Made by a program: the position numbers and the translations under genes
From: a bacterium
GTDB lineage: Bacteria > Patescibacteriota > Doudnabacteria > UBA920
Length of the DNA stretch: 8,683 nucleotides
Assembly: GCA_021789715.1 (NCBI GenBank)
Contig: JAJYJE010000033.1
Span: 1 to 8,683 of the forward strand
Direction: 5' to 3'
Part shown: positions 1 to 4,952 of the stretch, piece by piece
How the letters are laid out: each line of letters opens with the position of its first letter
Position numbering within the stretch: position 1 is the first letter of the stretch
The notes under the pieces: generated by a model
Databases searched by the model: none
Seen by the model: only the letters and a program-made list of their open reading frames with translations
What the model was told of the DNA's origin: nothing

Positions 1-1
1 G

Positions 2-1912
2 CGCCGCGCCGCGCTGGCTATAGAAAATTCCCAGTTATACAGCCAGGCCAGACTGGCCGCGGTAACTGCCCAGGAGCAAACGGAATTGTTTGATTCGGTG
101 CTGGCGAACGCGCCGGTGGGGTTCGCTTTTATTAATTTGAATTTTGAGTACGAACGGGTTAACGCCTGCCTGGCCAAGATGCTTGGCGTGCGCCGCGCCG
201 CGCTTACCGGAACCAAACTCGGACTGATTTCCCCCGAGGTGAGCCGGGTACTTGTGGAACAGATCCGGCGGGTATTTGATACAAGGCTCGCGGTGGCCGG
301 CAAGGAAGTTGCCGGAAGCCTGGTGAGCGATCCCCGGCGGGTCCGCCACTGGGTCGTCAGCATTTTTCCGGTGTATGGCGCCAATCATGTGATGCTTGGG
401 GCGGGTATGATTGTAGATGAAGTGACGGAGGAAAAGCGCGTGCAAGCCGACATGAATTACTATGCCACGCATGACACGCTTACGGGGCTGCCTAACCGAA
501 AATTGTTCGAAGAATATTTAAGCCTGGTTTTGGCCAAAGCCCGCGAATCGGGGAACAAAGTTGCGGTAATGATTTTGGATTTGGACAGGTTTAAAAATGT
601 AAACGACAGTCTGGGGCACGAAATCGGCGACCGGGTTATGAAAGAGGTGGCCGCGCGCTTGACCTCCAATCTGCGCCAAAACGATTTGGCGGCCCGTTGG
701 GGCGGCGACGAATTTGTTATTGTGCTGCCAGATCTGGCGGGCATATATGAAGCGACTCGCGTGGCCGATAAAATTTTAAAGGCATTCAACGAATCAATCC
801 ATTTGGACGAGCATACGCTTCACGTGTTTACGACTATCGGAGTCGCGCTGTATCCCCGTGACGGCATTGACGGCCTTGCGCTTCTTAAGAATGCCGATGC
901 CGCGTTATACCGCGCCAAAGAACTTGGGAAGAACCGGTTTGAATTTTATGACCAGGAGCTGCGGAGCCAGTCTCCCGACCAGCTGGTGTTGGAAGCGGGG
1001 TTGCGCGAAGGATTTAAAAAACAGCAGCTGCGTTTATATTTTCAGCCGATTGTTGAATTGGAATCCAACAGTGTAATCGCGGTAGAGGCGCTGGTGCGCT
1101 GGCAGCATCCGTCGTTGGGCTTGATTAAGCCCGGCAATTTTATTCCGCTGGCGGAAAATGTCGGACTTATAGTCCCTATAGGCAAGTGGATTATAAATAA
1201 CGCTTGCGAGCAGGCGCAGGCCTGGGCCGCGGCCGGTTTGCCGCCGCTGCAGGTGGCGGTGAATTTATCGACGCGCCAGTTTATAGAAGACAGCCTGGTG
1301 AGCGACGTGGAGGAAGCGCTTGGCCGCAGCGGGCTTGATCCCCGATTGTTGGAGTTGGAGATAACCGAAAGTTTGGCAATGGAAAATGTGGATCGGACGC
1401 GCCACAAGATAATCGAGCTGGGAAAGATGGGCGTGGGCATAACGGTTGACGATTTTGGCACCGGCTATTCCAGCTTAAGCTATTTAAAAAGCTTCCCGGT
1501 GGATAAATTGAAGATCGACAAGTCCTTCGTGAAGCACTGCATTACCGAGGAACAGGATGCAAAAATCATCCGCGCTATTGTTTCCATGGCCGACAGCTTG
1601 AACTTGAAAGTTATTGCCGAGGGCGTTGACACGGATGCGCAAATCGGGCTGCTAAAATCTTTCGGCTGTTATGCGGCCCAAGGCTATTGTATTAGCAAGC
1701 CCTTAGCCGCCCCGGATTTTGAAGATTGGCTGCGAGAGCGGATCGGTCGGCCGCGGCCACCGAGTGGGCCCGCGCGGTCTTCCCCGGGACGGCAGGGGGA
1801 CCGGCCAGATCCGGCCGGCCTAAACGGCACGAGTGAAAGCGTGCCCGGCTCTGCGGGCTTTCTGCCAAAAGCCGAGGCGGATGTTCAAACTCGCGCCGCC
1901 GCTTCGGCTTAA
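2..1912 (+). CDS. GAF(end)-PAS-GGDEF-EAL cyclic-di-GMP signalling protein, 5'-truncated by window edge
   Basis: This is a sensor protein that by family makes and/or degrades cyclic di-GMP. The frame is open to the left edge, so the true start lies outside; 636 residues are visible. The first visible residues (RAALAIENSQLY) are the typical end of a GAF domain. A short helical linker follows, then a PAS domain (nt ~85-440), a GGDEF domain (nt ~455-940) and an EAL domain (nt ~1000-1735). The GGDEF motif is intact at 701-715, with the inhibitory I-site RQND five residues upstream. The EAL motif (1085-1093), NLS, LEITES, DDFGTGYSSL (1448 on), KIDKSF, IAEGVD and QGY are all present, so both domains look catalytically competent. 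The last ~58 residues are a Pro/Arg/Gly-rich tail after the EAL fold. That stretch holds a GC hairpin (1843-1847/1854-1858) followed by TTT. The gene converges on the PAP2 gene, sharing TTAA at 1909-1912. Domain assignment is secure; which activity dominates cannot be read from sequence. Confidence 0.95.
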   Translation, partial: RRAALAIENSQLYSQARLAAVTAQEQTELFDSVLANAPVGFAFINLNFEYERVNACLAKMLGVRRAALTGTKLGLISPEVSRVLVEQIRRVFDTRLAVAGKEVAGSLVSDPRRVRHWVVSIFPVYGANHVMLGAGMIVDEVTEEKRVQADMNYYATHDTLTGLPNRKLFEEYLSLVLAKARESGNKVAVMILDLDRFKNVNDSLGHEIGDRVMKEVAARLTSNLRQNDLAARWGGDEFVIVLPDLAGIYEATRVADKILKAFNESIHLDEHTLHVFTTIGVALYPRDGIDGLALLKNADAALYRAKELGKNRFEFYDQELRSQSPDQLVLEAGLREGFKKQQLRLYFQPIVELESNSVIAVEALVRWQHPSLGLIKPGNFIPLAENVGLIVPIGKWIINNACEQAQAWAAAGLPPLQVAVNLSTRQFIEDSLVSDVEEALGRSGLDPRLLELEITESLAMENVDRTRHKIIELGKMGVGITVDDFGTGYSSLSYLKSFPVDKLKIDKSFVKHCITEEQDAKIIRAIVSMADSLNLKVIAEGVDTDAQIGLLKSFGCYAAQGYCISKPLAAPDFEDWLRERIGRPRPPSGPARSSPGRQGDRPDPAGLNGTSESVPGSAGFLPKAEADVQTRAAASA

Positions 1913-2847
1913 ACCGGGGCGGTTGCGGTTGTGGGCTGCCGTTTGCGCAGCAGGTAGCCGCGGGCCCGTTCGATCGCGGCATATACTGCCAGCGCGTACG
2001 TGGCTCCGAGTACGACATCAAATAAATAGTGCTCCCCCAAATACATAACCGCAAACCATACGCCGGCTACGTACAGGACCAGGAGCGGCAAAAATTTGGG
2101 GTATTTTTTGTAAATAAAAAGCGCGGTCAATAGCGGATAAGCGGCGTGGAGGGACGGGACCGCCGCCGTCAGATTGATTCCGAAAAAACGGTAGACCGAC
2201 GGGAACGCCACATAATTAAACAGATGCCCGACAATTTCGTTAGTGATGTGCGTTACCGGCGGAATTACCCCCAGCTGGCTGGCCAGCCAGGGCGGGGCCG
2301 CGGGAAAAACCAAGTAGGTTAAAAAAGTTACGTAGGATAATAGGACTATGCCGGCGGCGTATTGTCGGAAGAAACCGCGATCGAGCTGCCAAAAAATAAA
2401 CCCGACTATCATCGGCACAATAAAATGGGACAGATAAAGCAACACCGAGATGTAGTCGTACCAATGCAAGTGATTGGCTGAATAGAGCCAGTGCTGCAGG
2501 ACGTTTCCCGGAATATGCCCGAGAATTAACAGGTCAAACCGGGGCATGAGGGTGTAATGGACATGGGGATTAATGGACGGAATGAGTCCGCGGAGATATT
2601 CGTAGCTTAAAATCAGAAGCAGGAGCGGTGTCCAGTCGAGGATAAAGCTGGAGACTTGGCCGGTGCCGATTACGACTATCAGCGCCAACACATAGAACTG
2701 ATCGGGAGTGAAGAAAACCCGATGCAGCGCCATATAATAAGCCGCTATGCTCAAAAAAAGAGCTGAGCAGACTATGACTAGCTTATGATACAGTCCTTGC
2801 CGCGACCAATGTTTTTTTATGCGCCCTAAGAACTCAGGCATATTCAT
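1909..2847 (-). CDS. PAP2-superfamily (Aur1/inositolphosphotransferase-like) integral membrane protein
   Basis: This 312-aa polytopic membrane protein has several hydrophobic helices, for example residues ~22-40, 51-70, 73-90, 134-155, 164-182 and 254-270. Conserved motifs of the PAP2_3 (Aur1-like) branch are visible: FPAAPPW at 181-187, PSLHAAYP at 231-238 with His234, and GEHYLFDVVLG at 271-281 with His273 and Asp277. In this family the two histidines and the aspartate form a phosphatase/phosphotransferase active site. The canonical first PAP2 motif (KxxxxxxRP) is not obvious, as is usual for this branch. Likely substrates are lipid phosphates or phospholipid head groups at the membrane, but the sequence does not say which. 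The start is the ATG at 2847; a second ATG two codons in (2841) is equally possible, since neither has a clear Shine-Dalgarno. It overlaps the upstream convergent gene by 4 bp and is divergent from the tRNA cluster. Confidence 0.88.
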   Translation of the reverse strand: MNMPEFLGRIKKHWSRQGLYHKLVIVCSALFLSIAAYYMALHRVFFTPDQFYVLALIVVIGTGQVSSFILDWTPLLLLILSYEYLRGLIPSINPHVHYTLMPRFDLLILGHIPGNVLQHWLYSANHLHWYDYISVLLYLSHFIVPMIVGFIFWQLDRGFFRQYAAGIVLLSYVTFLTYLVFPAAPPWLASQLGVIPPVTHITNEIVGHLFNYVAFPSVYRFFGINLTAAVPSLHAAYPLLTALFIYKKYPKFLPLLVLYVAGVWFAVMYLGEHYLFDVVLGATYALAVYAAIERARGYLLRKRQPTTATAPV

Positions 2848-2919
2848 AATACTGGCGGCTTGTTAATTTTGGTTCGCCATAGGCGTTTGTCGGGCGGTCT
2901 CCTGTTTTATGTTTTTGAA

Positions 2920-2949
2920 ATTATGGACAATTGCATCCTTTTATGTTAA
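2920..2949 (-). promoter_or_regulatory. Candidate sigma70-type promoter for the PAP2 gene
   Basis: On the minus strand TTAACA (2949-2944) and CATAAT (2925-2920) are separated by 18 nt, each 5/6 to consensus. It would give a ~65-nt leader for the gene starting at 2847. It overlaps the plus-strand promoter head-on. Pattern match only. Confidence 0.4.
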
Positions 2950-2952
2950 AAT
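2924..2952 (+). promoter_or_regulatory. Candidate sigma70-type promoter for the tRNA-Thr/rpmG/tRNA-Trp cluster
   Basis: TGGACA (2924-2929) and TAAAAT (2947-2952) are 17 nt apart, each 5/6 to the -35 and -10 consensus. Transcription would start near 2959, about 75 nt before the mature 5' end of tRNA-Thr. Confidence 0.55.
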
Positions 2953-3035
2953 GCAGGGAGCCTGAGCCCGTGCGTTGTCCACTACAGCGCACCATCCGGT
3001 TCAGCAGCGTTTTGCCTGCCTGCCAGTCGCCGAGC

Positions 3036-3111
3036 GCCGAAATAGCTCAGTTGGTAGAGCAGCTGTTTTGTAAACAGCAGGTCGTCGGTTCGAATCCGAC
3101 TTTCGGCTCCA
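3036..3111 (+). tRNA. tRNA-Thr (anticodon UGU)
   Basis: A complete cloverleaf can be drawn by hand. The acceptor stem GCCGAAA (3036-3042) pairs perfectly with TTTCGGC (3101-3107). The D-stem GCTC/GAGC has an AGTTGGTA loop. The anticodon stem GCTGT/ACAGC (3062-3066/3074-3078) holds loop TTTGTAA, giving anticodon TGT at 3069-3071. The T-arm is GTCGG-TTCGAAT-CCGAC (3084-3100). Discriminator T3108 and an encoded CCA (3109-3111) follow. UGU reads ACA, threonine. Confidence 0.97.
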
Positions 3112-3128
3112 CGGGTCAATCAATCTTC

Positions 3129-3170
3129 ACTGCGCTTCGTAACCAGCTAAAGCTGGGTACTACGCTTCGT
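3129..3170 (+). repeat. Pair of 12-bp direct repeats flanking a small hairpin
   Basis: ACTGCGCTTCGT (3129-3140) and ACTACGCTTCGT (3159-3170) match at 11 of 12 positions with a 30-bp period. Between them is CCAGC-TAAA-GCTGG (3143-3156), a 5-bp stem with a 4-nt loop. It lies just after tRNA-Thr. No function is assigned; it may be a remnant of an intergenic repeat. Confidence 0.6.
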
Positions 3171-3189
3171 TCGAATTATTGCCCCTCAA

Positions 3190-3231
3190 CCCCAAAAATC
3201 CCTATTGTCTTGCTAAGTCGGATTTTTGGGG
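3190..3231 (+). other. 12-bp perfect stem-loop in the tRNA-Thr/rpmG leader
   Basis: CCCCAAAAATCC (3190-3201) pairs perfectly with GGATTTTTGGGG (3220-3231) across an 18-nt loop. No T-run follows, so it is not a textbook intrinsic terminator. It could be an RNA processing or stability element, or part of an attenuator ahead of rpmG. Confidence 0.6.
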
Positions 3232-3234
3232 ACC

Positions 3235-3262
3235 CCATTACATATAGGATCGCATGTAATGG
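3235..3262 (+). other. 9-bp perfect stem-loop in the rpmG leader
   Basis: CCATTACAT (3235-3243) pairs perfectly with ATGTAATGG (3254-3262) over a 10-nt loop, three bases after the preceding 12-bp stem. Its closeness to that stem suggests one folded leader RNA. Confidence 0.55.
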
Positions 3263-3266
3263 CTTG

Positions 3267-3291
3267 GATTTCCCTGACGCCCAGGAAAATC
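3267..3291 (+). other. Imperfect stem-loop followed by TTTAAT, possible weak terminator/attenuator before rpmG
   Basis: CCTG (3273-3276) pairs with CAGG (3282-3285) around a 5-nt loop. The stem extends through TTT/AAA and GA/TC with a single-base bulge on each side. TTTAAT follows, 33 nt before the rpmG start, a reasonable place for attenuation. It is weak alone. Confidence 0.35.
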
Positions 3292-3318
3292 TTTAATCTT
3301 AAATCCTTAATCTTTAAT
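3288..3318 (+). repeat. AT-rich tandem-like repeat, AATCTTTAAT units
   Basis: AATCTTTAAT occurs at 3288-3297 and again at 3309-3318 with a 21-bp period, and a diverged AATCTTAAAT overlaps the first copy at its end. This low-complexity AT tract directly precedes the rpmG start codon, so it probably leaves the ribosome-binding region unstructured. Confidence 0.55.
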
Positions 3319-3323
3319 TTAAA

Positions 3324-3479
3324 ATGTCCCAGGATAATCTTATCAACTTGGAATGCACGGTCTGCCATAATTTGAATTACCAGACCCGGAAGAACAAAAA
3401 GAACACTAAAGAACGCTTGCAGCTCCAGAAGTTCTGTAAGCATTGCAAGAAGAAAACTTTGCACAAGGAAACTAAATAG
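3324..3479 (+). CDS. rpmG: 50S ribosomal protein L33 (bL33), zinc-ribbon form
   Basis: This 51-aa component of the large ribosomal subunit is easily missed because of its size. It has a basic sequence with the L33 pattern: N-terminal LECTVC, a central [10 protein letters not shown] segment, then ERLQLQKFC, and the family-typical ending TLHKETK. Cys11, Cys14, Cys38 and Cys41 form two CxxC pairs, so this is the zinc-binding (C+) form rather than the cysteine-free form induced under zinc limitation. The start is the only in-frame ATG giving the normal family length. No Shine-Dalgarno precedes it, only an AT-rich tract. It sits between tRNA-Thr and tRNA-Trp, a classic position for rpmG in bacteria, and is probably cotranscribed with tRNA-Thr from the promoter near 2924. 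A strong hairpin follows 16 nt after the stop. Confidence 0.93.
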   Translation: MSQDNLINLECTVCHNLNYQTRKNKKNTKERLQLQKFCKHCKKKTLHKETK

Positions 3480-3495
3480 TTTAGTTTAGCCATAG

Positions 3496-3521
3496 CCCTT
3501 CTGCTCGGCTGAGCAGAAGGG
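3496..3521 (+). terminator. Strong 11-bp hairpin after rpmG (terminator or processing/stability element)
   Basis: CCCTTCTGCTC (3496-3506) pairs perfectly with GAGCAGAAGGG (3511-3521) over the tetraloop GGCT. Only TTGTG follows, so there is no proper U-tract. It may protect the rpmG 3' end or mark the boundary for processing of the downstream tRNA rather than terminate fully. Confidence 0.5.
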
Positions 3522-3524
3522 TTG

Positions 3525-3599
3525 TGCGGAAGTCCGTGGGTAACGGTATCACGGCGGTCTCCCCTGTTTCGCTAAATCTAATATTTAAACTCCACCGCA
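3525..3599 (+). pseudogene. Degenerate tRNA-like element related to the adjacent tRNA-Trp
   Basis: Positions 3541-3562 match 3618-3639 of the neighbouring tRNA-Trp at 20 of 22 bases, covering the D-loop to the anticodon-loop 5' side. A cloverleaf-like fold can be sketched. The acceptor-like pair is TGCGG (3525-3529)/CCGCA (3595-3599). The D-arm is CGTG (3535-3538)/CACG (3550-3553) with a GGTA-containing loop. The anticodon-like arm is poorly paired, with CCC at 3561-3563 where CCA is in tRNA-Trp. The last arm is an AT stem TAAAT (3573-3577)/ATTTA (3583-3587) lacking a TTCGANT T-loop. No CCA follows. It is most likely a decayed tandem copy of tRNA-Trp; a retained tRNA-like regulatory or processing element is the alternative. 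It is not a functional tRNA by standard rules. Confidence 0.5.
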
Positions 3600-3605
3600 G
3601 ATGGT

Positions 3606-3679
3606 GGGGGGTTCGTATAACGGTATTACGGTGGTCTCCAAAACCACTTACGAGGGTTCGACTCCTTCACCCCCTGCCA
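3606..3679 (+). tRNA. tRNA-Trp (anticodon CCA)
   Basis: The acceptor GGGGGGT (3606-3612) pairs with ACCCCCT (3669-3675), with the first pair a G-U wobble. The anticodon stem GTGGT/ACCAC (3631-3635/3643-3647) encloses loop CTCCAAA with anticodon CCA at 3638-3640. The T-arm GAGGG-TTCGACT-CCTTC spans 3652-3668. Discriminator G3676, the usual tryptophan identity base, precedes an encoded CCA at 3677-3679. The D-stem is weak (three good pairs, 3615-3617 with 3627-3629). A short hairpin, CCACC/GGTGG (3592-3596/3603-3607), overlaps the mature 5' end. Confidence 0.95.
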
Positions 3680-3772
3680 AGACATTTTTTATCGAGTTAC
3701 CTGGATGGATCGTGGAGTTTGTAGTTCCAGACCTGGATGCAAAGCTCGATGGAAGATGTTTTATACCAATAC

Positions 3773-3802
3773 AAAAGTACGGCCACCGATGGTCGTATTT
3801 TT
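3773..3802 (+). terminator. Intrinsic terminator closing the tRNA-Thr/rpmG/tRNA-Trp cluster
   Basis: TACGGCCA (3778-3785) pairs with TGGTCGTA (3790-3797) with one G-U wobble and a CCGA loop. It is preceded by AAAA and followed by TTTTT (3798-3802). The 93 nt between tRNA-Trp and this stem contain no recognisable gene and no secE remnant. Confidence 0.8.
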
Positions 3803-3816
3803 GTTTAAAAATTTAC

Positions 3817-3822
3817 TATAAT
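3817..3822 (+). promoter_or_regulatory. Consensus -10 box (TATAAT) ahead of the AT-rich hypothetical gene
   Basis: A perfect TATAAT lies 36 nt before the ATG at 3859 and 14 nt after the terminator T-run. No good -35 is visible at the expected spacing. It suggests the gene has its own promoter, separate from the tRNA cluster. Confidence 0.4.
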
Positions 3823-3858
3823 ATTTAAAATGGAACTTATACTAAATCCAAAATTTTT

Positions 3859-4536
3859 ATGCCAAAAATTCAACAAACACAAGAAGATCTTGAAAAACAT
3901 TTAGCTGAGCAGCTACATTTTCTTTCGGCCTCAGCTGATTCTTATGATAATGGATTCGAGGCGGAAGCAAAAAGGATGGCCGTATGTCTGAGAATACTCT
4001 TGCACGATAATCCAAAGTCAGGTAGTGTATCCCTTTTGGAACAATTAGGTATAAAATCAAAAACACAATTTTATGATTCGGCAATTCCATCACGACCTGG
4101 CATGTTGAATATGGGCGCATCACTTGTTGTAATACCGGCCAAAAATAACGCTAAGGCCATTCCTTTTTTAGATGACTCACCACCTGGGACTTCCGGAATG
4201 GTAGCATTTGATGAATTTTGGCATAGGCCAATTTTGTACGCCGGTGGTAGGCATTTTACGAGAGAAGAACTCGTCAAGGCTGTTACGGATCAAGACGGCG
4301 GTGCTCATGTAGATCCCGCTTTAAACGAAGAATATGCGAACCTATCAAGAAATAATTCCTTTGGCTGGACGGCTGGCGCTAATGGCAACCCAAGCGACCC
4401 AATTGGTATTGTGGAGTTAGCGTCGATTAGACAAATAGCGCACGAAGTATTGCGTACGCTGGTCGCTGATTATCCTCATAAAAAAATGCCAGCAACAAAT
4501 TCACCGTTAGTGTTTCCGAGAATATTTTTTGGCTAA
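3859..4536 (+). CDS. Conserved hypothetical protein of unnamed family, AT-rich and probably acquired
   Basis: This is a soluble 225-aa protein with no signal peptide or membrane segment. I recognise the general look of a widespread uncharacterised bacterial family but cannot name a domain. Visible blocks are an N-terminal helical part (~5-50) with AEAKRMAVCLRILLHD, a LLEQLGIKSK segment (~59-68), FWHRPI (~120-125), REELVKAVTDQDGGAHVDP (135-153), YANLSRNNSFGW (159-170), and RQIAHEVLRTL (191-201). The DGGAHVD and RQIAHEVL histidines could be functional, but nothing shows a reaction. The start is the first in-frame ATG after the -10 box; no Shine-Dalgarno is evident, which may mean a short-leader transcript. 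Base composition is clearly more AT-rich than the flanking genes, with A/T-ending codons. Together with the isolated transcription unit next to tRNA-Trp, this suggests horizontal acquisition. Confidence 0.8.
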   Translation: MPKIQQTQEDLEKHLAEQLHFLSASADSYDNGFEAEAKRMAVCLRILLHDNPKSGSVSLLEQLGIKSKTQFYDSAIPSRPGMLNMGASLVVIPAKNNAKAIPFLDDSPPGTSGMVAFDEFWHRPILYAGGRHFTREELVKAVTDQDGGAHVDPALNEEYANLSRNNSFGWTAGANGNPSDPIGIVELASIRQIAHEVLRTLVADYPHKKMPATNSPLVFPRIFFG

Positions 4537-4585
4537 ATCAGAGTTAAAGTAACCTGGACTGTGGTCTAAAAACTGCGTTTCCTGT

Positions 4586-4613
4586 TTTACTGCAATCAAA
4601 TTTTTGCTATACT
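4586..4613 (+). promoter_or_regulatory. Candidate extended -10 promoter for the 83-aa gene
   Basis: TGC-TATACT (4605-4613) is an extended -10 element. TTTACT (4586-4591) lies 16 nt before the hexamer and matches 4/6 of the -35 consensus. Transcription would start near 4620, ahead of the leader hairpin at 4635-4653. Confidence 0.5.
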
Positions 4614-4634
4614 TTAAGCATCGGAAATCCGTAC

Positions 4635-4653
4635 TGCCTGGAGCTGCCAGGCA
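4635..4653 (+). promoter_or_regulatory. Leader hairpin just upstream of the Shine-Dalgarno of the 83-aa gene
   Basis: TGCCTGG (4635-4641) pairs perfectly with CCAGGCA (4647-4653) around a 5-nt loop. The Shine-Dalgarno GAGG (4655-4658) starts two bases later, and a T5 run (4662-4666) abuts the ATG at 4667. The hairpin could influence initiation or mRNA stability. The 8-base gap before the T-run makes it a poor intrinsic terminator. Confidence 0.45.
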
Positions 4654-4666
4654 TGAGGCTATTTTT

Positions 4667-4918
4667 ATGAAATTACTGTACCAACTTGGCCAGCCTGAAT
4701 CTCCCGCCACTTTTAAATTGCAGGGCTTTCCCGAGGAAGCGGCCGTGGTTTTGGCTTTGGAGCGGGAGTACGGCAATCAGAGCGCGTTGCAGCGGCAATT
4801 TGTCATTTATAATATGTTCGACGAGCTGATCTTTAGCGGCTCCGTAGACACCGCAGGCAAGGTTGCCATACTTAAGCCGGAGGACCGGAGGGACGAAACC
4901 AAATACAAAAAAGATTAA
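4667..4918 (+). CDS. Small hypothetical protein, 83 aa
   Basis: I do not recognise this protein. The start chosen is the ATG at 4667, because GAGG lies 8 nt upstream (4655-4658) and a promoter and leader hairpin precede it. An in-frame TTG at 4604 would place the start inside the -10 element and is rejected. The product begins KLLYQLGQPESPATFKLQGF and has a helical-looking middle (PEEAAVVLALEREYG). It then alternates strand-like segments (FVIYNMFDELIFSGSVD, KVAILK) and ends in a charged tail (EDRRDETKYKKD). It has no signal peptide, membrane segment or cysteines, so it is probably a small cytosolic protein. It is followed 34 nt later by the metzincin gene, with which it may be cotranscribed. 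Confidence 0.7.
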   Translation: MKLLYQLGQPESPATFKLQGFPEEAAVVLALEREYGNQSALQRQFVIYNMFDELIFSGSVDTAGKVAILKPEDRRDETKYKKD

Positions 4919-4952
4919 ACGCCAGGTTTAATCCGTAGAGCGTTAATAATAT

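Noticed and set aside
86..88. TTG start for the GGDEF-EAL gene
   Set aside because: The frame stays open to nt 2 and encodes a GAF-domain end and linker upstream, so this TTG is internal and the true start is outside the window.
2931..3296. 121-codon plus-strand frame across tRNA-Thr
   Set aside because: It reads through a complete tRNA gene and leader stems, and the product has no protein-like features.
3213..3464. Minus-strand 83-codon frame opposite rpmG
   Set aside because: It is antisense to L33 and its Lys/Leu-rich repeats arise from the AT-rich repeat tract at 3288-3318.
3522..3605. T-box riboswitch between rpmG and tRNA-Trp
   Set aside because: There is no T-box consensus (AGGGTGGNACCGCG) and no downstream synthetase gene; similarity to tRNA-Trp itself explains the element better.
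3524..3828. Short plus-strand frames across tRNA-Trp and the terminator
   Set aside because: They are explained by the tRNA, the tRNA-like relic and the terminator hairpin.
3830..3904. 24-codon upstream frame starting ATG at 3830 and overlapping the AT-rich gene
   Set aside because: No Shine-Dalgarno; the ATG falls at the expected transcription start and the product is unremarkable.
4604..4666. N-terminal extension of the 83-aa protein from a TTG at 4604
   Set aside because: It would overlap the extended -10 element and the leader hairpin; the ATG at 4667 has a Shine-Dalgarno.
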